A stretch of DNA of 37,234 bases from Bacteroidales bacterium (lineage in GTDB: Bacteria; Bacteroidota; Bacteroidia; Bacteroidales; UBA7960), in assembly GCA_003550725.1 (NCBI GenBank), contig PUKZ01000070.1, positions 1-37,234 on the forward strand, written 5' to 3'. Position 1 is the first letter of the stretch; each line of letters begins with the position of its first letter. The translations under genes and the position numbers were made by a program. Positions 15,393 to 23,607 of the stretch are shown piece by piece. The notes beneath the pieces were generated by a model. It did not search any database. It had not been told where the DNA came from and saw only the letters and a list, made by a program, of their open reading frames with translations.

Positions 15393-16175
15393 GTGAATAT
15401 TAAACCAAAAAAATCGCTTGGGCAACATTTCTTACGCGATGATAATATAGCAAAAAAAATTACCGGTAGTCTTACCTGTTACGGAAATTATAAAAAAGTG
15501 CTTGAAGTTGGGCCCGGAATGGGTATCTTGTCAAAACACCTTTTAAAAAATCCCGCTTTTGAATGGTATGGAATAGAATTTGACAATGAATTGGTAGATT
15601 ACTTCAAAAAACAGTTTCCCGATGCTGAATCAAAAATAAATTATGGCGATTTTCTTAATTACGACCTTAATTCTTTATTCAATAATGAAAAATATGGGTT
15701 GATTGGAAACTTCCCTTATAATATTTCATCACAAATTGTATTAAAAGCCCTTAAACACAAAACTCAAATCCCCGAAATAATAGGAATGTTTCAAAAAGAA
15801 GTGGCACTGCGTATTGCAGCCAATCATGGTAATAAAACATATGGTATCCTAAGTGTCTTGTGCCAAGCTTTTTATGATGTAGAAGTATTATTTGATGTTG
15901 GTGATAAAGTGTTCTATCCTCCCCCCAATATTATTTCGGCTGTGGTAAGAATGAAACTGAAAGATAATGCAACTGACTTCAAAAATGAAAAACAATTTTT
16001 TCAAATCGTAAAAATAGCATTTAACCAAAGAAGAAAAACATTACGTAATGCTTTAAAATCATATCTTTCGAGTGATGCCATGAAACCTGCTTTATTTGAT
16101 AAAAGAGCAGAACAACTCTCTGTTGAAGATTTTATTATGCTTAATGATTATGTGACCAATTATAAAAATAGTTAA
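15393..16175 (+). CDS. rsmA: 16S rRNA (A1518/A1519) dimethyltransferase RsmA/KsgA
   Basis: RsmA dimethylates two adjacent adenosines near the 3' end of 16S rRNA and acts as a late checkpoint of 30S assembly. The 260-residue protein begins with KKSLGQHFLRDDNIAKKI. The SAM motif is VLEVGPGMGILSKHLL, and motif IV is GNFPYNISSQIV, the catalytic N-x-P-Y. The substrate region contains YPPPNIISAVVRM. The only usable start is a GTG at 15393; an ATG two bases earlier is out of frame and meets TGA at once. It follows the TPR gene by 15 bp. In many Bacteroidetes a Mg transporter gene mgtE follows rsmA, but here a gene-free spacer does. Confidence 0.96.
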   Translation: MNIKPKKSLGQHFLRDDNIAKKITGSLTCYGNYKKVLEVGPGMGILSKHLLKNPAFEWYGIEFDNELVDYFKKQFPDAESKINYGDFLNYDLNSLFNNEKYGLIGNFPYNISSQIVLKALKHKTQIPEIIGMFQKEVALRIAANHGNKTYGILSVLCQAFYDVEVLFDVGDKVFYPPPNIISAVVRMKLKDNATDFKNEKQFFQIVKIAFNQRRKTLRNALKSYLSSDAMKPALFDKRAEQLSVEDFIMLNDYVTNYKNS

Positions 16176-16650
16176 CTATGAAGGTTTTATTTTTTTTATG
16201 AAAAAAGTATATAAAGTTATGGTTTCTAATTATTCGGTAACAACTGAAGGGTGACCCCGTTGACCCCGTCCTAATTTATACCCGTTACTCGTTACCCGTT
16301 ACTATTACGTTTCGAGATCGCTAACAATAAGTTCATTATCTTCGTAAGCAACCTGTGAATGGTGAGTTAATTTGAACCAACTCTATGAAATTATTTTTGC
16401 CCAAGTTTCTTGCAACAATATTATTGTATTACAAATTTGTGATATTTTATTTAATTTAGTAAACCGAATTAAAGATGCTATAACATCATGTAAATAATGA
16501 ATTATTTATTTTCTTAAAATAATAAATAAGCAACAGACATAAATGAATCGCGATCATAAACAAAATAAGATATGTGCATTTAAATTATATGTAATATTTT
16601 ATAAACAAATAAATAATTTAAAGATTTAAACCACTTGAAAAAATCTTTTT
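16176..16650. other. Gene-free spacer with heptamer array A4
   Basis: No gene is supported. The spacer holds the short heptamer array at 16281-16301, preceded by two copies of GACCCCGT(T/C) at about 16253-16270. The rest is AT-rich without a hairpin or a clear promoter. An 18-codon frame at 16199-16255 is not convincing. Confidence 0.6.
16281..16301. repeat. Heptamer array A4 (3 units)
   Basis: CCCGTTA, CTCGTTA and CCCGTTA follow one another, with a decayed fourth unit (CTATTAC). This is the same family as the arrays at 142, 1272 and 5269. It lies 105 bp after rsmA and about 350 bp before the PP2C gene. Confidence 0.85.
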
Positions 16651-17973
16651 ATGGTAACCAAAAAATTAAAATATTTTGAATATGGTATACATTCGAATAA
16701 AGGCAAGGCTAAACCTTCAAATTTTGATGGTTATGCGGCTTTTGATTCACCAAATGGCTATGTATTTGTTTTATGTGATGGTTATGATGAATCAGGTGAA
16801 AAGGCCAAAGACCTTGCTTTGGATCGTATAAGATATTTCATGGAAAAAGAACACCTGGAAGATCCTCGCGAAGCCGTTCAATCGGCGCTAATTTACACCG
16901 GGGGTTATATATATGAATATGCCCGAAAACACGAAGAGAATTATAAAAATACAGCCGTTAGTTGTTTGTGCCTATTGATAAGGGATAATAAAATTTATTA
17001 TTCTTCATTGGGTAATTGTAATATGTACCTGTTTAACGGAAAACGTCTTTATTTGCTTACACAAGAAACTCTTAACAATAATGCTTCTGATAATGATTTT
17101 AAAGAAAAACAATTGTTAGGAAAAAATAAGGCCCCCTCCCCTTTTGTATGTGAACATCCGCTTGTTCCTCTAAATTCTGACATGATACTTTTATGCACCG
17201 ATGGTTTGTATGATCATGTCAGTGAAAAAAATATAAAGAAAATATTATCAGACCCCATGCCTGTATACACAAAAGCTTGCCGTTTGACTGATATGGCTGT
17301 TAACTCAGGCAGCGATGATAATGTTACTGTACAACTAATTTCTTTTTATAATCTTGAACACGACAAAAGGGAATTTGCCGAGCCCGAAAAACCGATTGAG
17401 GATACAGAAGAACTTCCAAAAACCGCAAAAATTGACATTACAGGTAACCCATTATGGAATAAGTTAATAATAGGAATTGTATTGATACTAACTATATTCA
17501 TGTTTTACGATTTATTTATTTTTAATCCCCGGCCTGCCAGAGAATTAAATGATAATAGAGCTAATTTATCCGATGATACCATTACTGAAAAAAAACCTCC
17601 AAAAGACGAAACAAAGCCTGAAGCTATTGATTTGGTAAGATTATTAAATCGTTTCACCCCTGCTGATACGGTTTATGTTGTACAAAGCGGTGATAACTGG
17701 AGTACTATATACGGAAAATTTGGCGTTTGCTCTTGGTTTATACGCAACCATGAAGATAATAAAGGTAAATTTGACAGTAAGGGCGACCCTGTTCAGGGAA
17801 AAAAAATCTTAGTACCACTGATATACTCAGCAAGACCAGAATATAACCCCAGGTTTTACAAGGAGTTTACAACAGATAAAGTTGGTAACGCATGTCAACA
17901 CGCCGGAGAAGATTTTATCGAAAATTTTCATGAAACCCTCAAACAAAGGTTTACTGAGCAAGTACAACAGTAA
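16651..17973 (+). CDS. Membrane-anchored PP2C-type phosphatase with LysM-like C-terminus
   Basis: The 440-residue protein has three parts. Residues 1-235 are a PP2C (PPM) serine/threonine phosphatase: VLCDGYDESGEKAKDL holds the first metal-binding DG, LLCTDGLYDHVSEKNI the second, and GSDDNVTVQLI the final DN. The N-terminal NED of the family is changed to NFD, keeping the aspartate. Residues about 269-290 (LIIGIVLILTIFMFYDLFIF) are one membrane helix. Residues about 338-390 (VYVVQSGDNWSTIYGKFGVC and following, to KKILVPL) look like a LysM module that would face the periplasm and could bind peptidoglycan. It would thus couple a cell-wall sensor to a cytoplasmic phosphatase. No partner kinase is adjacent; the SerA-like gene follows by 21 bp. 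The LysM call is the weakest part. Confidence 0.8.
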   Translation: MVTKKLKYFEYGIHSNKGKAKPSNFDGYAAFDSPNGYVFVLCDGYDESGEKAKDLALDRIRYFMEKEHLEDPREAVQSALIYTGGYIYEYARKHEENYKNTAVSCLCLLIRDNKIYYSSLGNCNMYLFNGKRLYLLTQETLNNNASDNDFKEKQLLGKNKAPSPFVCEHPLVPLNSDMILLCTDGLYDHVSEKNIKKILSDPMPVYTKACRLTDMAVNSGSDDNVTVQLISFYNLEHDKREFAEPEKPIEDTEELPKTAKIDITGNPLWNKLIIGIVLILTIFMFYDLFIFNPRPARELNDNRANLSDDTITEKKPPKDETKPEAIDLVRLLNRFTPADTVYVVQSGDNWSTIYGKFGVCSWFIRNHEDNKGKFDSKGDPVQGKKILVPLIYSARPEYNPRFYKEFTTDKVGNACQHAGEDFIENFHETLKQRFTEQVQQ

Positions 17974-17994
17974 ATTATTAATTACATTTACTTT

Positions 17995-18960
17995 ATGGAC
18001 TTAACAAAAAAAATAATTAAAAACAATGTATTGTTTGTAGATAAAGTTCATCCTGTTTTAAAATCAAAACTCCAAAATATTGGTTTTAATTGTACAGAAA
18101 AACTTAACATAACCTTTAATCAGTTACTTGATGAAGCCTCTAATTATACAGGTATAATTATACGCAGTCGTTTTAGTTTGAATAAAGAGTTTTTTGATTT
18201 GGCTAATAATTTGCAGTTTGTTGGAAGAATAGGAAGTGGCATGGAAAATATCGATGCTACATATGCAAAATCAAAAGACATATATTGCATCAACTCTCCG
18301 GAAGGCAATCGTGACGCCGTTGGTGAACATGCACTGGGGATTTTACTGGCTCTTATGAACAATATTTGCAAAGCCGATAATGAGATCAGACATGGAAAAT
18401 GGCTAAGGGAGGAAAACAGGGGTTACGAAATATCAGGCCGCACTATTGGTATAATAGGCTATGGTAATACAGGCAGTGCCTTTGCACAGAGGCTTTCAGG
18501 TTTTGATGCCAAAGTTATTGCTTACGATAAATATAAAACAGGTTTTGGTAATCAATTTGCAGAAGAAGTTAAACCGAAAGATATTTTTAACAAAGCAGAT
18601 ATAATAAGTATGCATGTGCCTCTTACTGATGAAACCCGCTATATGGTCAATGATAAATTTTTTGAAAAGTTAAATAAACCCATATATTTTATAAATACTT
18701 CGCGCGGAAAAGTTGTCGATACAGATAGTCTTGTGAATGCCATAAAAAATAAAAAAGTTATTGGTGCAGCACTTGATGTGCTTGAATATGAAAGTTCCTC
18801 TTTTGAAAAATTAGACTCCGGAAAAAGGCCCGACTCATTAAACTACCTTATTAATAATAAAAATATTGTCTTATCGCCCCATGTAGCAGGGGTTACATTT
18901 GAATCGCAATATAAACTTGCTAACGTTTTGTATGAAAAGATTGAAGCACTCTATTGCTAA
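17995..18960 (+). CDS. D-2-hydroxyacid dehydrogenase, SerA-like
   Basis: This NAD-dependent D-2-hydroxyacid dehydrogenase of 321 residues is most like 3-phosphoglycerate dehydrogenase without its regulatory ACT domain. The substrate-binding loop is GRIGSGMENIDATYA, and the Rossmann motif is TIGIIGYGNTGSAFAQRL. The catalytic residues are the Arg in FINTSRGKVVDT, the Glu in GAALDVLEYE and the His in LSPHVAGVTFES. The likely reaction is oxidation of 3-phosphoglycerate in serine synthesis, but other hydroxyacids are possible because the family is broad and no serB or serC gene is near. It follows the PP2C gene by 21 bp and is convergent with the aspartokinase gene, with 63 bp between the stops. 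Confidence 0.85.
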   Translation: MDLTKKIIKNNVLFVDKVHPVLKSKLQNIGFNCTEKLNITFNQLLDEASNYTGIIIRSRFSLNKEFFDLANNLQFVGRIGSGMENIDATYAKSKDIYCINSPEGNRDAVGEHALGILLALMNNICKADNEIRHGKWLREENRGYEISGRTIGIIGYGNTGSAFAQRLSGFDAKVIAYDKYKTGFGNQFAEEVKPKDIFNKADIISMHVPLTDETRYMVNDKFFEKLNKPIYFINTSRGKVVDTDSLVNAIKNKKVIGAALDVLEYESSSFEKLDSGKRPDSLNYLINNKNIVLSPHVAGVTFESQYKLANVLYEKIEALYC

Positions 18961-19023
18961 TATCAATTAAAAACCATGGGAGCTTAAAAAAATTAATATG
19001 TTATAAACACCCCACTACACTAA

Positions 19024-20316
19024 TTATTCCTGCTTTTTAACCAACAGCTGTAAAGTATCACATGTTTTTTGTTCGAGAATCACTTTACGGTTTTTAATGA
19101 AAGGATGCAAATTAGCATTTCTATAGTGTCGAATGGTCAACAATTCTTTATCGTAAAGGCTTTCTACTCTAAAAATTCTTTCCAAATCATTTATTAAGGA
19201 AGGTGTTTTTATTTTGTCAAAATCAAAACATACAGAAAAGCTAATAGCTGAATTTTGCATCATATTTATCCTGATATTATGTTTAGCAAATTCAGAAAAT
19301 ATAATCGAAAGGTTTTTTTCTGCAATAAAACTAAAATCTTTAGGAGAAATTGACAACATAACCTGGTTTGATTTAAAAATATATGATGGGGTGAGCTTGT
19401 CAAGCTTTTTGTTGTCATTAATCAAAGTTCCTTCCTCGTCAGGATCATAAAATGATTTTACTCTAAGTGGAATATTTTTGTTCAGTAATGGCTTAAGAGT
19501 TTTGGGATGTATAACTTTTGCGCCGTAATAGGCCAGCTCAATAGCTTCCTGGTAAGAAATATTTGGCAAAAGGTTTGTTTGTTCGGCAATTTTCGGATCA
19601 GCATTTAACAAACCTGGCACATCTTTCCAGATGCAAACTTCATAAGCATTTAATACATAAGCCAAAACTGCCGCCGTGTAATCTGATCCTTCACGACCCA
19701 AAGTTGTGACATACCCTGTAATAGTACCGCCAATAAAACCTTGTGTTATTGCTATAGGATGAAGAGCTTCTTTAGTGTGAGAATTAAAAAAGGGCAATAA
19801 CAAATTTTCAACCGCCTCAAATGTTTTATCCCAGTAAACATTAGCATCGCGATACCTGGCATCTGTTATAATAATATCTTTTGCATTAAACCAACGATTA
19901 GGTATGCTACTTTCGTTAAGATAGTAACCAATAATCATAGCAGATAACTCCTCTCCAAATGAAACGATCCTGTCGTACTCAAAGTCATAGTTGTTACCGG
20001 GAGTATCATTTAAAACATTTTCCAAAAGACTGAACTTTTGTTCTAAAGAAGTAACAAGCTCGCAATTCTTATCATCGCAAAGTTCCATGGCTATTTCAAT
20101 ATGGTACCGCTTAATTTCATTAAATAATATGATGGATGAGTCCTTTTTACCCTGGAAAAAATATTCAGTAAGTTGTTCAAGAGCATTAGTGGTCTTACCC
20201 ATAGCTGAAACCACAATCATCAACGGCCTGTCTTTATGAACAGAAATAATAGCTGTAGCGTTTTTTACTTCTTTAGCACTCTTTATTGATGCACCACCAA
20301 ACTTGAATACATGCAT
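19024..20316 (-). CDS. lysC: Aspartate kinase (monofunctional)
   Basis: Aspartokinase phosphorylates aspartate, the first step to lysine, threonine, methionine and diaminopimelate. From the ATG at 20316 the protein has 430 residues and starts MHVFKFGGASIKSAKEV, the family's KFGG(T/A)S nucleotide-binding start. An upstream in-frame ATG at 20376 would add 20 residues that no family member has. Other motifs are GEELSAMIIGYYL, TQGFIGGTITGYVTTLGREG and IWKDVPGLLNADPKI. The C-terminus carries ACT-like regulatory sequence (VMLSISPKDFSFIAEKNLSI), shorter than usual. It has no homoserine dehydrogenase fusion. A promoter candidate is at 20346-20376, and two terminator-like hairpins lie further upstream, so feedback by attenuation is conceivable but unproven. 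Confidence 0.92.
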   Translation of the reverse strand: MHVFKFGGASIKSAKEVKNATAIISVHKDRPLMIVVSAMGKTTNALEQLTEYFFQGKKDSSIILFNEIKRYHIEIAMELCDDKNCELVTSLEQKFSLLENVLNDTPGNNYDFEYDRIVSFGEELSAMIIGYYLNESSIPNRWFNAKDIIITDARYRDANVYWDKTFEAVENLLLPFFNSHTKEALHPIAITQGFIGGTITGYVTTLGREGSDYTAAVLAYVLNAYEVCIWKDVPGLLNADPKIAEQTNLLPNISYQEAIELAYYGAKVIHPKTLKPLLNKNIPLRVKSFYDPDEEGTLINDNKKLDKLTPSYIFKSNQVMLSISPKDFSFIAEKNLSIIFSEFAKHNIRINMMQNSAISFSVCFDFDKIKTPSLINDLERIFRVESLYDKELLTIRHYRNANLHPFIKNRKVILEQKTCDTLQLLVKKQE

Positions 20317-20345
20317 GTTTTTGATAACTTTAAGTTTTGCTTTGA

Positions 20346-20376
20346 CAAAAATAGTTAAATAGGTGCAAGTAAACAA
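20346..20376 (-). promoter_or_regulatory. Candidate promoter of the aspartokinase gene
   Basis: On the minus strand a TTG (20376-20374) is separated by 20 bp from TATTTTTG (20353-20346), matching the Bacteroidetes -33/-7 pattern in sequence and spacing. It lies 30 bp before the start codon. Its position after the terminator-like hairpins would make the gene independent of the sigma gene upstream. Confidence 0.5.
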
Positions 20377-20453
20377 TTAACATTAAAAATCCTTTCCATA
20401 TCAAATAAATATTAATAATATCAAATCACAGAAACAATCATTTGATATAAAAT

Positions 20454-20500
20454 AAAAAAACCGGCTAAAAAACATTTAGCCGGGAAAAAACGAGGTAACA
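20454..20500 (-). terminator. Terminator-like hairpin, copy 2 of a 47-bp direct repeat
   Basis: On the minus strand CCGGCTAAA pairs with TTTAGCCGG (9 bp) and is followed by seven T residues, a strong intrinsic terminator. The whole 47-bp block, including CGAGGTAACA on the plus-strand right side, is nearly identical to 20592-20638. It lies about 140 bp before the aspartokinase start. Confidence 0.8.
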
Positions 20501-20505
20501 CCTGG

Positions 20506-20587
20506 TTTCCGCACTTTTTTGCAACACCAAAGTAAGTGACAGAATATCAATAATATTTTATTATTTTTGGGTGTTGCAATGCGGAAA
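20506..20587. repeat. Imperfect inverted repeat between the two 47-bp repeats
   Basis: TTCCGCA (20507-20513) and GCAACACC (20521-20528) face their complements GGTGTTGC (20570-20577) and TGCGGAA (20580-20586). The two arms are thus mirrored across an AT-rich centre. Each arm begins beside a promoter-like sequence: TATTTTTG on the plus strand at 20562-20569, and TTACTTTG, one mismatch from TAnnTTTG, on the minus strand at 20535-20528. The block could encode a small RNA of about 75 nt ending at the terminator at 20454. Confidence 0.6.
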
Positions 20588-20591
20588 ACAG

Positions 20592-20638
20592 AAAAAAACC
20601 GGCTAAAAAAACATTTAGCCGGAAAAAACGAGGTAACA
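20592..20638 (-). terminator. Terminator of the sigma gene, copy 1 of a 47-bp direct repeat
   Basis: It has the same stem (CCGGCTAAA/TTTAGCCGG) and T-run as the copy at 20454-20500, and lies 20 bp after the sigma factor stop. The two copies differ only by one base in the loop and one next to the stem. It should terminate the sigma transcript. Confidence 0.8.
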
Positions 20639-20657
20639 TAAGATTAAAAAAGAAGTA

Positions 20658-21158
20658 TTAATAATCCTTCAATTGAGCCATTAATTTTTTTCGTGTGAAA
20701 AATATACGGCTTTTAACCGTACCTATTGAAAGATTTAATTTTTCAGCAATTTCTTTGTATTTATAACCTTGATTATACATTTCAAAAGGCATTCTCTGTT
20801 CTTTATCAACATTATTTATTTTTTCGGTTATCTCCTTTGCTGATAATTCAGAATCTGGCAAACCATTTTTACTCTCTCTGTTAAGATTCAAATAGTAGAG
20901 ATCATCTGTTTTATCAAGCATAGTTTTTTTCCTGATACTTTGACGATAATTATTAATAAATGTGTTCTTCATTATTGTTAAAGTCCAGGCTTTAAGATTT
21001 GTATTAACGGTAAACTTATCTCTATTTGAAAGCGCTTTAAGATAAGTTTCCTGTACAAGATCCTGAGCATCATCATAATTTGATGTTAGAGTATAAGCAA
21101 AATATTTCAGGTTTTTCTGAAGTCCTATTAGTTTATAATTAAATTCTACTGCAGTCAT
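20658..21158 (-). CDS. ECF-type RNA polymerase sigma factor
   Basis: This is a small sigma-70 family factor with only regions 2 and 4. Region 2 contains LTSNYDDAQDLVQETYLKAL and the LKAWTLTIMKNTFINNYR helix that recognises the -10 region. Region 4 contains YKEIAEKLNLSIGTVKSRIFFTRKKLM. I take the ATG at 21158, giving 166 residues (MTAVEFNYKLIGLQKNLKYF), because the family starts there; an earlier in-frame ATG would add 22 unrelated hydrophobic residues. No anti-sigma gene is adjacent. A CarH/LitR-like regulator lies 519 bp upstream on the same strand. I recall such pairs beside carotenoid genes in Bacteroidetes, but no carotenoid gene is in the window. Confidence 0.9.
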   Translation of the reverse strand: MTAVEFNYKLIGLQKNLKYFAYTLTSNYDDAQDLVQETYLKALSNRDKFTVNTNLKAWTLTIMKNTFINNYRQSIRKKTMLDKTDDLYYLNLNRESKNGLPDSELSAKEITEKINNVDKEQRMPFEMYNQGYKYKEIAEKLNLSIGTVKSRIFFTRKKLMAQLKDY

Positions 21159-21677
21159 AATTGAAAAAAATTTGTTGTTTAAGATTCTAAGCATAAAATT
21201 AAACAATAAAACAATACTTTGCAATTTTTTTCAGAAAATTTAACAAATTAAAACCCCTTTTATCTGTTAAAACCGTCTATATTTTATATTTGATAAAGTA
21301 AAATGCCAATAAACGGCAGAATGGATATAAAAACTAACCTGTAAAACACAATTAATTTTTTAACCCTTATGCATAAATCATTACCTGTGATAGGTTAACA
21401 AACCAATTAACTGCTTTTATTACTTGATTAGCGTGATACAAAGTGTTTACGAATATTAACTGTATCTAAATAATACCTGCGGATTCAATAAATTTTAAAG
21501 TAGTGGTAAAAAAAAGAAATTAAACATATTATTTATAAACTATTATCAGGATATTGCAGTAAAATATAATCGGCAATCCATAATTATTTTTTACATAAAC
21601 AATATTTTAGTCTTGCATTTAAAAAAGAAATTGGTTGTTTAAACTTTTAAGTAAAAACTTTAATAAAATTAAAAAAA
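21159..21677. other. Spacer between the sigma factor and MerR-B12 genes
   Basis: No gene is supported in 519 bp. A palindrome TTACCT-GTGAT-AGGTTA lies at 21381-21397, and a related TAACCTGT at 21335-21342. These are possible sites for the MerR-type regulator encoded upstream. A TATATTTG element on the plus strand (about 21284-21291) points away from the sigma gene. No clear minus-strand promoter was found. Confidence 0.5.
21381..21397. promoter_or_regulatory. Candidate operator palindrome upstream of the sigma gene
   Basis: TTACCT and AGGTTA form a near-perfect inverted repeat (5 of 6 pairs) around GTGAT, 223 bp before the sigma factor start. A half-site-like TAACCTGT lies about 40 bp nearer the gene. 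MerR-type regulators bind such palindromes, but binding here is only inferred from position. Confidence 0.3.
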
Positions 21678-22565
21678 TTAGTCAACAAAATTATCAAGTA
21701 CCTCCTTAAAAGCTTCGGTGTTTCTTATGATTAAAATATTTTGCGGTGCATCCTCACTATAATCGCATGCCTGCTTTCCGGTAACAAATATTGTTTTTTC
21801 CGGAAAGGTTTTGGATATGTTCTCTATATATTCACAAGCTTTATAAGGAACAGTTGCCGTGACAAGATGTGTTAAAAGAAAGTCAGCATCTATTATTTGT
21901 TGGGTTTTTATAAGATCATTAAATGGTGTTGATTGGCCAAGATATACAACTTTATGACCATATTTTTTCAGCATGTATGAATAAAATAGAAGCCCGAGTT
22001 CATGCAACTCATCTTCAGGAAGGAAAAGCAAAAATGTTTTTGCTTTTTTGTTTATGATATTTTTATGAGCATCATTAACAACAATCAACTTCTGACGAAT
22101 AAGATTGCATATAAAATGCTCCTGCGCGGGGATTATAGAACCCACTTGCCAAAGAATACCTATTTTTTCAAGAAATGGATATATAATATGTATAACTGTC
22201 TTTTCAAACCCAATCCTCAATATTGAATCTGACATGATTTTTTCAAAAATATCTTCATTAAGTTCTATCATTGAAACAAATAAATTATTTATTTGCCCTT
22301 CATATCCTCCCAAACTGCCAGATAAATCAAGAACTTTTTGATTTATTTCTACCGAATCCATTTTAATTATTTCCGATATTTTAAGCCCATAATTTCTTAA
22401 TGTGCTTATATTCAGCAACTTTTTAACATCTTCATCTAAATAATAGCGAATATTTGTAGAAGTCCTTTTTGGACTAAATATACAGTATCGCTTTTCCCAC
22501 ATTCTTATAGTATGAGCCTTTATACCCGATATTTTCTCAAGATCATTAATTGAATACTTAATCAT
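21678..22565 (-). CDS. MerR-family regulator with B12-binding domain (CarH/LitR-like)
   Basis: The 295-residue protein has a MerR winged helix (YSINDLEKISGIKAHTIRMWEKRY, residues 4-27), a helical cap (about 85-160) and a cobalamin-binding Rossmann domain (175-290). The cap keeps W139 and the pair E149-H150 in WQVGSIIPAQEH, at the same spacing as in Thermus CarH where they surround adenosylcobalamin. The lower-ligand motif E-x-H-x-x-G is present (ELHELG, H188). Adenosylcobalamin binding, and so repression relieved by light, is plausible. The residue after the Trp is Gln, where CarH has a His that ligates cobalt after light exposure. It lies upstream of an ECF sigma gene on the same strand and is divergent from the SiaC-like gene. 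Confidence 0.88.
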   Translation of the reverse strand: MIKYSINDLEKISGIKAHTIRMWEKRYCIFSPKRTSTNIRYYLDEDVKKLLNISTLRNYGLKISEIIKMDSVEINQKVLDLSGSLGGYEGQINNLFVSMIELNEDIFEKIMSDSILRIGFEKTVIHIIYPFLEKIGILWQVGSIIPAQEHFICNLIRQKLIVVNDAHKNIINKKAKTFLLFLPEDELHELGLLFYSYMLKKYGHKVVYLGQSTPFNDLIKTQQIIDADFLLTHLVTATVPYKACEYIENISKTFPEKTIFVTGKQACDYSEDAPQNILIIRNTEAFKEVLDNFVD

Positions 22566-23133
22566 ATTTTTTTGATCTTTATTTATATGATAATATATTT
22601 TTAAGCAAGATATAAATAAATTTTATACTTTCAAAAATTTACATTCAAGTAAAATGATAACTCCTGGCTATCTTATTTATTATTATTCTGGCAGTATGGT
22701 AATTATGCGAAAATAGAACCAAAACTTTAAAACTTGTCATATTTATCAGAACAAAATTATATGTACCTGCGTTCAGAAATTAAAAAAATTGCCATTGTTT
22801 GTAAATTATAAAAATACCCGACAATTTTATAAAAACTTTTTTTTGAATTGTAAAAATATAATCCGGCTAAAAAAATAATTTTTAAAAATAAACTGGATAA
22901 TCCTGCCAATAAACAATTTTATAAGCTTGTTTATTTTGCTTTTTTCTGAAAATTTATGCAGTTTTATGACAATAATCAATAATATTTTAGTAAATTTGGA
23001 ATATTATGAAATTACTTTCATTTGAAAATATCATTTTTCAAATCCGCCAGCAGCAGACAAAAAGCATAACAACATAAAAGTCAAAATAAGTTTTTATTAA
23101 TCAAAAAATCATTTTAAATATAAACATGACAAG
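22566..23133. other. Long AT-rich divergent spacer
   Basis: This 568-bp spacer between the MerR-B12 gene and the SiaC-like gene holds no supported gene. TAAATTTG at 22991-22998 on the plus strand fits TAnnTTTG and would give a 135-nt leader for the SiaC-like gene. No strong hairpin or repeat was seen. Its size for two small flanking genes is unexplained. Confidence 0.5.
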
Positions 23134-23508
23134 ATGAATGATCTGGTTATAGATCCTACCAAAACGACTTTTGGAATATATTTTGATTCCAAAAAAGGTA
23201 ACCTTGAAATTTTCGGAAATTCATATCCGAATAATCCAATTGAATTTTTCAAGCCTATATTAAATTGGATAAAAGAGTTTACCAAAACCAGAAATGACCC
23301 TATTACCTTAAGGTTTAATGTTAACTACTATAATACCAGTTCTTCAAATTACATATACAAAATGCTTGAAATGATTGAAAGCTATAAAAAAAATGGTAAT
23401 AAAACAGAAATAATATACCTTTATTATGAAGGAGAAGAGGATATGCTGGATTCATGGAATGAAATAATGGATGAATTGAATTTATCCTGCACAATTGAAC
23501 AGGCATGA
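23134..23508 (+). CDS. SiaC-like regulatory protein (DUF1987)
   Basis: The 124-residue protein matches the DUF1987 family, whose Pseudomonas member SiaC is phosphorylated by SiaB, dephosphorylated by the PP2C protein SiaA, and activates a diguanylate cyclase. Family features are the start DPTKTTFGIYFDSKKGNLEI, the FGNSYPNNPIEFFKPILNWI segment, and YYNTSSSNYIYKMLEMI. In the last, the Ser/Thr cluster corresponds to the phosphorylated region of SiaC. An acidic YYEGEEDMLDSWNEIMDEL follows near the C-terminus. No siaB-like or GGDEF gene is adjacent. The only PP2C gene in the window is 5 kb away, with its own membrane and LysM parts. It precedes the DnaB-like gene by 99 bp on the same strand. Confidence 0.85.
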   Translation: MNDLVIDPTKTTFGIYFDSKKGNLEIFGNSYPNNPIEFFKPILNWIKEFTKTRNDPITLRFNVNYYNTSSSNYIYKMLEMIESYKKNGNKTEIIYLYYEGEEDMLDSWNEIMDELNLSCTIEQA

Positions 23509-23607
23509 TAGTTAATTATATTTTACAACCTGTTTATATATTTGTATGTTTTGTATGTATGTGTATTGATAATCTTTAAAATTTATAAATAAAAAACTTT
23601 TTAAATT

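Noticed and set aside
16199..16255. 18-codon frame after rsmA
   Set aside because: Too short, no recognisable sequence, and it ends in the GACCCCGT repeat.
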